In this document: positions 51,999 to 61,224 of the stretch, piece by piece
How the letters are laid out: each line of letters begins with the position of its first letter
Position numbering within the stretch: the first letter of the stretch is position 1
NCBI RefSeq assembly: GCF_020982545.1
Contig: NZ_JAJKLK010000019.1
Span: 186,001-250,000, forward strand
Source: Streptomyces sp. MNU76
GTDB taxonomy: Bacteria; Actinomycetota; Actinomycetes; Streptomycetales; Streptomycetaceae
Length of the DNA stretch: 64,000 nucleotides
Direction of reading: 5' to 3'
Notes under the pieces: generated by a model
Seen by the model: the letters and a program-made list of their open reading frames with translations, nothing else
What the model was told of the DNA's origin: nothing
Database searches by the model: none
Program-made: the position numbers and the translations under genes

Positions 51999-52222
51999 TA
52001 GGGAGGCCTGTGTCGCGCGCGTCACGCGACCGTGTCCGGGGCGAGCCCAAATCCTCACGACCAAGGCCGGGGTGGGTGCCCGGGACAAGGCACGACGGAG
52101 AGGTGTGGTCGTGGAGCACGTCGGGGTGGGTGGGTGTGGTGGGGTCGGTGGAGTGTCGCTTCTATGCTGAGCGGCTGCGGGCAGCCGGCCCCGCCGCGAC
52201 CGCCACGGTGAGGAGCCTCCGG

Positions 52223-53083
52223 ATGAACGACGCGTCGACGCCCTCCCACCTGCTCCACCGGGGCGCTCCCGAGTCGCCCGTGCTGCTCCACGTGCCGCAC
52301 GGTTCGCGCGTGATCCCGGCCGCCGTACGGAGCGGGATCGTGCTCGACGACGCCGCTCTGGCCCGGGAGTTGGACCACATCACCGACGCGTACACGGACC
52401 GCATCGCCGAGTCGGCCGCCGGGCGGTCGGCCCTGCGCCCGTGGCGGTTCGTGAACCAGTTGTCCCGGCTCGTGGTCGACCCCGAGCGGTTCCCGGACGA
52501 GCGGGAGGAGATGCTGGCCGTGGGCATGGGCGCCGTGTACACACGGACCACGCACGGCGAGGTGCTGCGTCCGGCCGACCGCGACGGTCTGCCCCTCGAC
52601 GGGAGTGGGAGGTCGCTCGTCGACGGCTACTTCCGTCCGTACGCCGACGCCATGACCGAAGCCGTCACCGACCGGCTGGAAGCCGTGGGGCGGGCGGTGG
52701 TCGTCGACGTCCACTCGTACCCGAGCGAGCGCCTGCCCTACGAGCTGCACGGCGACGGTCCCCGGCCGCCCGTCTGCCTGGGCACCGACCCCTTCCATAC
52801 GCCGGCCGGCCTGCTCGCCGCCGCAGAGGAGGCGTTCAGCGGGTTCGGTGGGACGGGCGTCGACAGCCCGTTCGGGGGCGCGTACGTCCCGTTGCAGTAC
52901 TACGGGCGGGACCCGAGGGTGAGCGCCCTGATGATCGAGATCCGCCGGGACGTCTACATGGCCGAGCCGGGCGGGGCGCCGGGCCCGGGGGTGGTGACGC
53001 TCGCGGAGGCGCTGGCGCGGCTGGTGGACCTTCTCCCCGGCCTTCTCCCTGACCTGCTCCCGGACCGGCTCACGGACGTCTGA
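52223..53083 (+). CDS. N-formylglutamate amidohydrolase family protein
   Basis: A 286-residue FGase-family hydrolase. It has VLLHVPHGSRVIP with the metal-binding H-x-P-H, the central region DPERFPDEREEMLAVGMGAVYTRT, then VVVDVHSYPSERLPYE and MIEIRRDVYM, whose His/Glu/Arg build the zinc site. It hydrolyses an N-formyl or related amide, as in histidine breakdown. ATG 52223 has GAGGAG seven bases upstream; TATGCT at 52161-52166 may be its -10 element. It is divergent from the permease pseudogene and overlaps the relic at 53070 by 14 bases. Confidence 0.88.
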   Translation: MNDASTPSHLLHRGAPESPVLLHVPHGSRVIPAAVRSGIVLDDAALARELDHITDAYTDRIAESAAGRSALRPWRFVNQLSRLVVDPERFPDEREEMLAVGMGAVYTRTTHGEVLRPADRDGLPLDGSGRSLVDGYFRPYADAMTEAVTDRLEAVGRAVVVDVHSYPSERLPYELHGDGPRPPVCLGTDPFHTPAGLLAAAEEAFSGFGGTGVDSPFGGAYVPLQYYGRDPRVSALMIEIRRDVYMAEPGGAPGPGVVTLAEALARLVDLLPGLLPDLLPDRLTDV

Positions 53084-53531
53084 GAGGCCGCAGCCCGTCC
53101 GCGTCGAACGCCTCGATCGTCACCGAGGTCGCCCCGGCCGTTCTCAGGGCCACGGCGTCCGCGAGGCCGACGGGGGAGCCGTTGGTGAGGACGACGATGC
53201 CGAGCCGTTCGCCAGGGAGCATCGTGGCGTTGGTGTGGGCGCCGAGGGCGAACGCGCCGGTGTGGCTCAGCCGGAGGCGGCCGAGGTCGTCGGCAGGCGA
53301 CGTTCCGGCCGAGGCCGTGGAAGCCGGTGCGGCCCGTCGGCGCGGGCGGTGGCTGGGAGACGCTCCGGGGGAGGTGGGTGCGTTCGAGGGGGCGGTGGCG
53401 ATGACACGGTCGCCGTCCAGCTCGCCGTTCGCGAGCTGGAGCCGCAGCCGGCGTGCGAGGTCGAGGGCCGAGGAACCGGCACCGCCCGCCGGGGCCTGGG
53501 CATCGGCGTCCCGGACGTACCTCACCTCCCC
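53070..53531 (-). pseudogene. Relic of a class C beta-lactamase-like serine hydrolase
   Basis: Fragments typical of a CubicO-type hydrolase appear in pieces and in two frames. These are DADAQAPAGG..SSALDLARRLRLQLANGELDGDRVI; then, one frame over, P-L-E-R-T-H...Q-P-P-P-A-P-T-G-R-T-G-F-H-G-L-G; then back, DDLGRLRLSHTGAFALGAHTNATMLPGERLGIVVLTNGSPVGLADAVAL. This last piece is fused directly to a C-terminal GATSVTIEAFDADGL. The SxxK active-site half is absent and a large internal deletion joins the middle to the end. Confidence 0.65.
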
Positions 53532-53608
53532 GGGGCTTTGTCCTGGGAAGAAGCCGCACCCCCGCCGGCCAGGGCAGGGCGCGCGGTCGGGGCGGCGGGC
53601 CGTGGGGG

Positions 53609-54454
53609 TCACACCGACGCGGGCGGGCTCTCCTGTTCGGCCTCCACGCGGGCGTTCCACTCCTTCTTCGAGGCCTGCCAGCCGTCCTCGTCGTGGCCGA
53701 GGCGCCAGTAGCCGGAGACGGACAAGTCCTCGCGGGGAACGGCCAGTTCGACGCGGAGCAGCCGGCGCAGTTCCTTGACGAAGCCGGCCTCGCCGTGGAC
53801 GAAGGCGTGCAGCCGGCCCTCGGGGAACTCCAGCGCGCGTACGGCCTCGACGAGGGCCGCGCCCACGGGACGGTCGCCGCGGTGCAGCCAGACCACCTCC
53901 ACATCGGAGTTGATCTTCTGCTCCTCCTCGGCGCCGGCGACCTCGACGATCGCGTGCGCGCGGGCACCGTCGGGAAGGGCCTCCAGCGAGGCGCCGATCG
54001 CCGGCAGGGCGGACTCGTCACCGACGAGGAGGTGCCAGTCGGCCTCCGGGTTGGGCGCGTACGCGCCGCCGGGGCCCAGGAAACGGATCAGCTCGCCCGG
54101 CTGGACACGGGTGGCCCACGGACCGGCGATGCCCTCGTCGCCGTGCAGCACGAAGTCGAGGGTCAGCTCGCGCAGTTCGGGGTCCCAGGCGCGCACGGTG
54201 TACGTCCGGGTCACCGGCCACTGGTCCCGGGGGAGCTCCGCGCGGATCCGCTCGATGTCGAAGGGCTCCGGGTAGGTCACACCCTCGGGGCCGAACAGGA
54301 GTTTCACGTAATGATCGGTGCTGCCGCGCAGGGAGAACTCGGCGAGGCCGTCGCCACCGAGTACGACGCGCTGCATATGCGGAGTGAGCCGCTCGGTGCG
54401 GACGACTCGCGCGGTGTGGGGCTTCGGGGTCCTGCGTTCCGGACGCTCTGCCAT
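53609..54454 (-). CDS. Siderophore-interacting (FAD-dependent ferric-siderophore reductase) protein
   Basis: A 281-residue SIP/ViuB-type flavoprotein. The FAD domain (1-130) contains HYVKLLFGP and the RTYTVRAWD flavin motif. The C-terminal domain has HLLVGDESALPAIGASLEAL, VWLHRGDRPVG and VHGEAGFVKELRRLL, and ends SGYWRLGHDEDGWQASKKEW. It reduces ferric siderophores in the cytoplasm to release iron. ATG 54454 stands 18 bases from an iron box, so expression should rise under iron limitation. Confidence 0.93.
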   Translation of the reverse strand: MAERPERRTPKPHTARVVRTERLTPHMQRVVLGGDGLAEFSLRGSTDHYVKLLFGPEGVTYPEPFDIERIRAELPRDQWPVTRTYTVRAWDPELRELTLDFVLHGDEGIAGPWATRVQPGELIRFLGPGGAYAPNPEADWHLLVGDESALPAIGASLEALPDGARAHAIVEVAGAEEEQKINSDVEVVWLHRGDRPVGAALVEAVRALEFPEGRLHAFVHGEAGFVKELRRLLRVELAVPREDLSVSGYWRLGHDEDGWQASKKEWNARVEAEQESPPASV

Positions 54455-54471
54455 GACGGCCTCCCAAATAC

Positions 54472-54490
54472 CTAGCTAAGGCTTACCTAA
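54472..54490. promoter_or_regulatory. Iron box (DmdR/IdeR type)
   Basis: On the minus strand: TTAGGTAAGCCTTAGCTAG, close to the 19-base TTAGGTTAGGCT-type iron box of actinobacteria. Position and gene function agree. Confidence 0.8.
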
Positions 54491-54626
54491 GTTACCATCT
54501 CCCCCTGATGAACACCCCATGCTCGGAGCGTGTACGAGGACTTCGCGATGTGAATCGCGCCTCAGAGCCCTCACTACAGAAGTGTCGCCCCGCCCTCCGG
54601 CGTACGCCCCCTCCGAGGCGCGCTTC

Positions 54627-55559
54627 TCATGTTCCGAGCGTGGCCAGGAGCCTCTGCAACGATCCGCCGAGCCCCCAGCGCGCCGCGAGCGCCTCCAACG
54701 CCGCCGGATCCCGCGGTTCGCGCGGCAGTGCCGTGTCGACGTCCGGCAAGGGTACGTCGGCCGCCACCAGGACCACCTTGGGCGCGACCGCGACATAGGC
54801 CCGCGCCTCGTCGAGCCTCTTGCGCTGCGACGGGGTCAGTTTCGCCGCCGGGTCGTCGACCGCGGCCATGATCCCGGCCAGGTCGCCGAACTGGTCGAGC
54901 AGCTTCGCCGCCGTCTTCTCGCCGATGCCCGGCACGCCGGGCAGACCGTCGCTCGGGTCGCCGCGCAACAGGGCCAGGTCCGCGTACCCGCGCCCGACCA
55001 CCCCGTACTTCTCGCGCAGCCACGCCTCGTCGGTGAGCTGCAGCGTGCCCACGCCCTTCAGCGGATAGAGCACCCGTACCTCGCGCTCGTCGTCGACCAG
55101 CTGGTACAGGTCGCGGTCGCCGGTGACGATGTCGACCGGGTCCTTCGCCCGGGCCGTGAAGGTGCCGATCACGTCGTCCGCCTCGTACCCGGCGACGCCC
55201 ACGCGCGCGATGCCGAGCGCGTCCAGCACCGCCTCGATGACCGGCACCTGCGGCGAGAGGGTGTCCGGCACCTCCTCCTCGTCCGGTCCGGCCTCGTGCT
55301 CCTCGGCGACGCGGTGCGCCTTGTAGGAGGGGATGAGGTCGACTCGCCACTGCGGCCGCCAGTCGGCGTCCATGCAGGCCACCAGGTCCGTCGGCCGATG
55401 GTCCTTGACCAGCCGGTCGATGAATTCGAGGAGCCCGCGCACGGCGTTCACCGGGGTGCCGTCCGGGGCCTTCACGGATTCCGGCACCCCGAAGTAGGCG
55501 CGGAAGTACAGCGAGGCGGTGTCGAGGAGCATCAGGCGTCGGGTCACGCCCCGCATCAT
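54627..55559 (-). CDS. 5'-3' exonuclease (polymerase I-type FEN domain)
   Basis: A 310-residue stand-alone 5' nuclease. The N-terminal acidic site is RRLMLLDTASLYFRAYFG. VACMDADWRPQWRVDLIPSYKAHR, GYEADDVIGTF and VTGDRDLYQL carry metal-binding Asp residues. The helix-hairpin-helix GDPSDGLPGVPGIGEKTAAKLL binds DNA. It removes flaps or RNA primers. ATG 55559 (M-M-R-G-V-T-R-R) is used; GTG 55547 is an alternative. The start codons of this gene and the divergent relic at 55558 overlap. The frame is intact. Confidence 0.92.
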   Translation of the reverse strand: MMRGVTRRLMLLDTASLYFRAYFGVPESVKAPDGTPVNAVRGLLEFIDRLVKDHRPTDLVACMDADWRPQWRVDLIPSYKAHRVAEEHEAGPDEEEVPDTLSPQVPVIEAVLDALGIARVGVAGYEADDVIGTFTARAKDPVDIVTGDRDLYQLVDDEREVRVLYPLKGVGTLQLTDEAWLREKYGVVGRGYADLALLRGDPSDGLPGVPGIGEKTAAKLLDQFGDLAGIMAAVDDPAAKLTPSQRKRLDEARAYVAVAPKVVLVAADVPLPDVDTALPREPRDPAALEALAARWGLGGSLQRLLATLGT

Positions 55560-57114
55560 GCCGTACGCCACAGACACACGGCCTCGCGCGACAGCCGACG
55601 GCCCCGACGCGACAGCGCGCCGACCCCGATCCCGGGCCCTCGGCGGTCTGCGTTTCCTGCGCTGGAAGCCGGCCACCCCGGTCGCGATGGTCGGTGTGGT
55701 CGTGCTCGCGCTGGTCGCCGGCGGCCTGAACGTCTTCGACAGGTCGGACGACACCACCGAGGTCACCACGAACGTCGGCCAGGGACGCCCGATCGGCATG
55801 GGCTCCATCGACTGGCCCGAGGGCGTCGCCTCCACCTACTTCTGGAAGGAGATCCTCCAGCGGCGCGGCTTCGCCCCGGAGACCAGGTCGCTGGAGGTCG
55901 GTGCCCTCTACGACGGCCAGGCCCAGGGCAGCGTCGACTTCCAGACCAACTCCTGGCTGCCGGCCACGCACGCCTCGTACTGGGCGAAGTACAAGGACCG
56001 GCTGGAGGACTACGGCAGCTGGGACGGCGAGACCTCGCTGGAGATCGCCGTCCCCTCCTTCGTCAAGGGCGTGAAGTCCCTCGACGTCCAACACCTCCGC
56101 GATGCCGGCCCAGTTGGACCGTGCCTACCAGAAGAAGGAACCCATCGCGGTCACGCTGTGGTCGCCGCACTGGGCGTACGACAAGGCCGACCTGACCAAG
56201 CTGGAGGACCCCCGAGGGTGCCTTCGGCGCGGGCGACGGGATCCACACGCTCGGGCGGAAGGGATTCGCGAAGGACGAGCCCCGGGTCGCCCGGTGGCTC
56301 AAGGACTTCAAGCTCGCCGACGACCGGCTCACCTCCCTCGAAGGCGCCGTCCAGGACGCCGGAAAGGGGCACCGGGAGGACGGTGTCAGGGTCTGGCTGA
56401 AGAAGAACCCCGGGATCGTCGAGAAGCTGGCCCCGGTCGCAGAGTCCCGCTACGAGCAGGGCAGGCAGGCCGGTGCCGCGCCGGTCATCGGCTACCCGGC
56501 GTGGGACGAGGCCATCGCCGTCACCCATCTCTGGGAGAACGTCCTGGAGAAGCGCGGCTACCGGCCGAAGAAGACCAAGCCCGACATCGGCCCGCTGTTC
56601 ACGGGCCTGTCCACCGGTCAGGTCGACGTCGAGTTCGACGCCTGGCTGCCGGTCGCGCAGAAGTCGTACTGGGACAAGTGCAAGAACGAACTCGTCGACC
56701 TCGGCGCCTGGTACGACAGGACGTCGCTGGAGATCGCCGTCCCGTCGTACGTGAAGGGCGTGCGCACCATGGACGACCTGCGGGCGCACAAGGACGAGTT
56801 CCAGGGGCGGATCGTCGGCATCGAACCCGGCACGGGGCGGATGGTCCGGCTGGAGAACACCGTCATGCCCGCGTACGGGCTGTCGGACTTCAAGCTCACC
56901 AAGGCCGGGACGAGTTCGATGCTCGCCGAACTGGACCGCGCCTACGCGAAGAAGGAGCCGATCGCCGTCGTGCTCTGGTCGCCGCACTGGGCGTACGACA
57001 AGTACGACCTCACTCGGCTCGCCGACCCCGAGACGGAGTCAGGAGGACGAGGGTGTCGAGAAGTGGATCGACGCGCATCCGGGGATCGTCGACGAGATGG
57101 CCCCCGTGCAGTGA
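55558..57114 (+). pseudogene. Glycine betaine/osmoprotectant-binding protein with two OpuAC domains, decayed
   Basis: ATG 55558 starts a basic leader and membrane anchor (WKPATPVAMVGVVVLALVAGGLNVF). The first OpuAC domain follows: GMGSIDWPEGVASTYFWKEILQRRGF up to FVKGVKSLD. The frame breaks near 56090, with about 45 residues missing before AQLDRAYQKKEPIAVTLWSPHWAYDK, and shifts again at one surplus C near 56210. From there AFGAGDGIHTLGRKGFAKDEPRVARWL runs into a second OpuAC domain (APVIGYPAWDEAIAVTHLWENVLEKRGY...) until about 57040. There a further deletion joins the fragment VEKWIDAHPGIVDEMAPVQ ending at 57114. No permease or ATPase neighbours remain. Confidence 0.75.
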
Positions 57115-57578
57115 TCGTCGACGAGACGGCCGTGTGAAGCGGCGGAGTGAGGCGGTCGGGCGCGACTTCCCGAACGGATGAGGGGAGTCGCGTACTGGCG
57201 TACGAGTAAAGATCCGGACAACCCTGAGGCGGTCCGCATCCACCGGCCCGGCAGCCCGCCGGGCCGGTGGGGCGGGCCGCTCTCGGTTCTTCAACTCTCT
57301 TTCGCCGTGCATGACTTCATGGCCGGGCGGGTGGTCCCGTGGAGGCGCCCGGGACGGCGTCCTGGCTGCGCGGGAGGGGTGTCGTGGGCGGCGGACCCGC
57401 AAGGGGACTTCCGGTGACGGGGTGTACGGGCCACGTCACACCGCGCGTTCGCCGGGGCGGCCTCTCCGTGCCTCGTACGGCACGAGGAGGCCGGGGGAGG
57501 GGAGGTGGAAGGGTGGCGCGGCTGGCGAGAAGTGTGAGCATGGACCCCCTGCCGGTTCACAGGGATGTGACGGGCGCG
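57115..57578. other. Gap without a supported gene
   Basis: A small frame 57178-57417 starts ATG but has no recognisable domain. A hairpin at 57240-57270 and the promoter at 57579 bound the useful signals. Nothing else is seen. Confidence 0.4.
57240..57270. terminator. Hairpin, likely terminator
   Basis: A 13-bp perfect stem (CCACCGGCCCGGC at 57240-57252 with 57258-57270, loop AGCCC), 126 bases after the binding-protein relic. Confidence 0.65.
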
Positions 57579-57607
57579 TGAAACGGTTTGCCGAACATGC
57601 GTAGGGT
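57579..57607 (+). promoter_or_regulatory. Promoter for the XRE-cupin operon
   Basis: TGAAAC (57579-57584) and TAGGGT (57602-57607) with a 17-base spacer, about 140 bases before the XRE gene. Confidence 0.5.
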
Positions 57608-57745
57608 GCAGAGAACTCATCAGGAGAAGCGTGCCCGGTGAGTGCCGGACGGGTGGGCATCCGTAACCGGACCAGTGAGCGTTCGCGGGCCCGCCCGGGT
57701 GGGTGTCCGCGAGCCGACCGACGAGCGAAGGAGGGAGCCGGAGCG

Positions 57746-58327
57746 ATGGGCGACCACAAAGAACAGCCCCTTCGGGTGGGCGCGGCCGTTCGGCGGCGGC
57801 GCCGGGCACAGGAGCTCACCCTCGCCGCCGTGGCCGAGCGCAGCGGTCTGTCGGTTCCCTTCCTCAGCCAGGTCGAGAACGAACGGGCCCGCCCCAGCAG
57901 GCCCTCCCTGGAACGCATCGCGGACGCCCTCGGCACCACCGCCGTCGAACTCCTCGCCGCGGCCGATCCGGCGTGCAGTGTCGACGTGGTGCGTGCCGCC
58001 GACGAGGACGGTTTCACGCCTCCCCACGCCTGCTCGCGCTCCCTGGTGCGCGGGCACCACCAGCTGCACGCCATGGAGTTCACCGGCGACCACGACGAGG
58101 GCCGCGAGGTCCAGCACCGCAACGACGAGCTGATGTACGTCGTCGACGGCGCCGTCGAGGTCGAGGCCGAGGGCCGCGCCCACCGCCTCGGACGCGGTGA
58201 CACGCTGTACATGTCCGGTGGCGTACGGCACCGTTGGCGGGCCACCGAGCCCGAGACCAGGGTGATCGTGGTCGCCGTCGCGGACCACATCGAGGCCCTG
58301 GAGGACCGTCACCGCAAGGGCGCGTGA
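57746..58327 (+). CDS. XRE-family regulator with C-terminal cupin domain
   Basis: A 193-residue regulator. The helix-turn-helix covers about 10-65 (VGAAVRRRRRAQELTLAAVAERSGLSVPFLSQVENERARPSRPSLERIADAL). The cupin domain (about 100-175) contains QHRNDELMYVVDGAVEVEAEGRAHRLGRGDTLYM and GGVRHRW. This type often senses small metabolites such as amino acids or polyamines. ATG 57746 has AAGGAGGG upstream. The next gene begins eight bases after its stop, so they are co-transcribed. Confidence 0.92.
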   Translation: MGDHKEQPLRVGAAVRRRRRAQELTLAAVAERSGLSVPFLSQVENERARPSRPSLERIADALGTTAVELLAAADPACSVDVVRAADEDGFTPPHACSRSLVRGHHQLHAMEFTGDHDEGREVQHRNDELMYVVDGAVEVEAEGRAHRLGRGDTLYMSGGVRHRWRATEPETRVIVVAVADHIEALEDRHRKGA

Positions 58328-58334
58328 GAGCACG

Positions 58335-59090
58335 GTGGGTTCCCTCCCCCGGGTCGTCTCCCTGGTCCCGTCACTCACGGAGGCCGTCGCGGTCTCGCTG
58401 CCGGGCGTGCTGGTCGGCGCCACTGATTGGTGCGCCCACCCAGGTGATCTCGACGTGGCCCGGATCGGCGGCACCAAGAACCCCAGGACCGACGACATCG
58501 CCCGTCTCGCCCCCGACCTCGTGATCGCCAACGAGGAGGAGAACCGCGAGGCGGACCTGGCCGCCCTGCGCGAGGCGGGAGTCGAGGTCCTCGTCACCGA
58601 GGTACGGGACGTGCCGGGCGCCTTCGCCGAACTGGACCGGGTGCTGCGTGCCTGCGGGGCCCGGTCCCGGCCGCGCTGGCTGGACGAGGCGGAGTCGGCG
58701 TGGTCCCGGCCGCCGGCCGCCGCCGCGGACGGTCCGCTGACGCCCGGCCGCAGGACGACCGCCGTCGTGCCCGTCTGGCGCAGGCCGTGGATGGTCCTCG
58801 GCCGGGACACCTTCGCCGGTGACGTGCTCGCCCGGCTGGGCGTGGACCATCTGTACGCCGGGCACGCCGAGCGCTATCCCCGGATCCCCGTGGAGGAGCT
58901 GCGGGCCGCCGCGCCCGATGTCGTGGTCCTGCCCGACGAGCCGTACCGCTTCACCGCCGACGACGGCCCCGAGGCGTTCGGCGGGCTGCCCTGCGCGCTG
59001 CTCAGCGGTCGGCACCTCACCTGGTACGGGCCGTCGCTGGCCGAGGCTCCGCGGGTGTTGGACGCGGCGCTGCGAGCAGCCCTCCGCTGA
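58335..59090 (+). CDS. BtuF-like helical-backbone substrate-binding protein without signal peptide
   Basis: A 251-residue protein of the periplasmic-binding class III fold: LPRVVSLVPSLTEAVAVSLPGVLVGATDWCAHP, then GGTKNPRTDDIARLAPDLVIANEEENREADLAALREAGVEVLVTEVRDV, and a C-terminal VVVLPDEPYRFTADDG. Proteins of this fold bind cobalamin or iron chelates. No signal peptide, lipobox or transmembrane segment is present, so it is probably cytoplasmic. GTG 58335 is the only start that fits. It follows the XRE-cupin gene by eight bases and converges with the TDT transporter gene. Confidence 0.85.
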   Translation: MGSLPRVVSLVPSLTEAVAVSLPGVLVGATDWCAHPGDLDVARIGGTKNPRTDDIARLAPDLVIANEEENREADLAALREAGVEVLVTEVRDVPGAFAELDRVLRACGARSRPRWLDEAESAWSRPPAAAADGPLTPGRRTTAVVPVWRRPWMVLGRDTFAGDVLARLGVDHLYAGHAERYPRIPVEELRAAAPDVVVLPDEPYRFTADDGPEAFGGLPCALLSGRHLTWYGPSLAEAPRVLDAALRAALR

Positions 59091-60212
59091 CCAGACCGCG
59101 CACGGTGCCGACGGCGGCCGTGGCCCAGGCGGCCAGCAGCAGCGCGTACAGCGCGACGGCGAGGACGTCCAGGGCGATCAGCCCCGTGAGCCGGGCCAGT
59201 CCCGTCGCGCCGGTCGCACAGGTGCCGACCGGGAAGGTGAACGCCCACCAGGCCATCGAGAACCCCATGCCCCGCCGTCGGGCACGGACGACCAGGGCGG
59301 CGGCGAGCGCGAGCCAGAGCAGCGCGAAGCCGAGGACGGGGACGCCGTAGAGGACGGCGAACGGGGTGAAGGCGTGCGCGTACGGGGCTGCTACGGCGCC
59401 GGGGGCCGCGTCGGCGAGGTTGCCGACGGCGGTGGTCGACTGCCCGAGCGGCCCCAGGACCAGGAACAGGCTCGGCGTCGGCGCGAGCGGCAACGGCCCT
59501 GCCGTGACGAGCCGGCCGCACACCGCCGGCAGGACGAGCAGCGTGGCCAGCAGGCTCAGTCCGAACAGCGCGAGACAGCCGAAGAACAACGTCTGTCGGA
59601 CCTGTCCTGGCGGCAGGTGCGGCACGAGCAGCGGACCGAGCGCGGCGGAGACCATCGGGGCGACGAGGGGGAGCAGCAGGGCCGGAGTGACCCGGTCCGC
59701 GTCGATCCGATGCCGGACGATCACCAGATACGGCACGCCCACGGCGGCGACGAGGCCCGCGCCCGTTCCGGCGGAGAAGAGCACGACGTCCAGGGCGACG
59801 GCCGCCCGCGCGCCGATCCAGTCGCGGCCGACGACCAGGGCACCGCCGCCGACGGCCAGCAGGGCCATGGCGAGGCAGCCGTGGAAGGGGGCCACGGCCG
59901 GGTCCAGAAGGTCGGCGCGGGCCTGGTCGCGGTGGTGGGTCCAGTGCAGGGCGCGCGCGCCGAGGACGGCGACCAGGGCGACGAGGCCGAGCGCCCACAC
60001 CGCCGCGCAGGCCGTCCGCAGACCCGGGAGGTCCAGGGGGAGTCCTGCACCGGCGGAGGCGACGATGGCGGTGCCCATGACCGGGGCGTACCAGTTCGGG
60101 CCGAGGTGACGCAGGGCGGGGAACGGGAGCGGGCGGGACGCGCGCGTATCCGGACGGGGGCGGGGGTGCGGAGGGGCGTGGACGGACGGGCTGGGCGGAC
60201 TGCGGTGGCCAT
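59017..60212 (-). pseudogene. TDT-family (TehA/Mae1-like) transporter with a 5' frameshift
   Basis: The main frame encodes HLGPNWYAPVMGTAIVASAG and about ten transmembrane helices to 59017, the tellurite-resistance/dicarboxylate transporter (TDT) family. It has no usable start before the first helix: ATG 60078 lies inside helix 1. The expected start, ATG 60212 (M-A-T-A-V-R-P), reads in another frame, and one indel near 60150 in a C-rich run is needed to join them. The last 74 bases overlap the BtuF-like gene. The divergent LysR gene probably controls it. Confidence 0.7.
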
Positions 60213-60269
60213 GCGCCGAGCGTCCCGCCGCCGTGCGGGGCCCACCAGGGAGTCCGGTTGTATGGGGGC

Positions 60270-60284
60270 ATAAGCTTGGGTTAT
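60270..60284. promoter_or_regulatory. LysR-type box at the LysR start
   Basis: ATAA-N7-TTAT (60270-60284), a T-N11-A-type dyad. It overlaps the LysR ATG (60283) and lies in the divergent gap to the TDT gene. Suited to autorepression and divergent control. Confidence 0.45.
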
Positions 60285-61209
60285 GAGCGAGACGAACGGG
60301 GAGCGGGGCGGGCTGGCCCACCGGGTGCCGGATCTCGGGGCACTCGAACTGCTGCTGGCCGTGGCCCGGCTGGGCTCGCTCGGTCGGGCGGCGCGGGAGC
60401 TGGGCATCACCCAGCCCGCCGCGAGCAGTCGTGTCCGCTCGATGGAACGACAGCTGGGGGTGGCGCTGGTCGACCGGTCACCGCGCGGGTCCCGGCTCAC
60501 CGACGCGGGGGCGCTCGTCACCGACTGGGCCCGGCGGATCGTGGAGGCGGCCGAGGCGTTCGACGCGGGCGCGCAGGCGCTGCGGGACCGGCGTGACTCC
60601 CGGCTCCGGGTCGCCGCGAGCATGACCATCGCCGAGTACCTGCTGCCCGGCTGGCTCATCGCGCTGCGCGCCGCACGCCCGGACACGGCGGTCTCGCTCC
60701 TCGCGGGCAACTCGACGGTCGTGGCGGAGCGGCTGCTCGCGGACGAGGCCGACCTGGGGTTCGTCGAGGGGCCGACCGTGCCGGCCGGGCTGGACGCGGC
60801 CGTGATAGCGCACGACCACCTGATCGTCGTGACCGCGCCGAGTCACCCCTGGGCGCGTCGTCGCAAACCCCTGGAGGCGACGGAGCTGGCCTCCACGCCG
60901 CTGATCCTGCGGGAGAAGGGCTCGGGTACGCGGCAGGTCCTGGAGGCGGCCCTGGGCGGCCTGGCCCGGCCCCTCATCGAGCTCTCCTCCACCACGGCGG
61001 TCAAGTCCTCGGCGCTGAGCGGCGCGGGCCCGGCGGTGCTCAGCGAACTCGCCCTCGGTGAGGAACTCTCCGCCCGCCGTCTGGTCCGTGTCCCCGTGAA
61101 CGGCGTCCGTCTGCGGCGCGCCCTACGAGCGGTCTGGCCGACGGGCCACCGCCCGACGGGCCCGGCCCGGGACCTGCTCGGCCTCACGCGGGGGCCGACG
61201 GCCGCCTGA
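60283..61209 (+). CDS. LysR-family regulator
   Basis: A 308-residue LTTR. The N-terminal helix-turn-helix is LELLLAVARLGSLGRAARELGITQPAASSRVRSMERQLGVALVDRSPRGSRLTDAG (about 19-74). The effector-binding domain runs to the end. ATG 60283 has no ribosome-binding site and may be translated leaderless. It is divergent from the TDT transporter gene, its likely target. Confidence 0.9.
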   Translation: MSETNGERGGLAHRVPDLGALELLLAVARLGSLGRAARELGITQPAASSRVRSMERQLGVALVDRSPRGSRLTDAGALVTDWARRIVEAAEAFDAGAQALRDRRDSRLRVAASMTIAEYLLPGWLIALRAARPDTAVSLLAGNSTVVAERLLADEADLGFVEGPTVPAGLDAAVIAHDHLIVVTAPSHPWARRRKPLEATELASTPLILREKGSGTRQVLEAALGGLARPLIELSSTTAVKSSALSGAGPAVLSELALGEELSARRLVRVPVNGVRLRRALRAVWPTGHRPTGPARDLLGLTRGPTAA

Positions 61210-61224
61210 CCGCGCCGGGGGGGC

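Noticed and set aside
57178..57417. 79-codon plus-strand frame after the betaine-binding relic
   Set aside because: No ribosome-binding site of quality, no recognisable domain, and it runs through the hairpin at 57240-57270.
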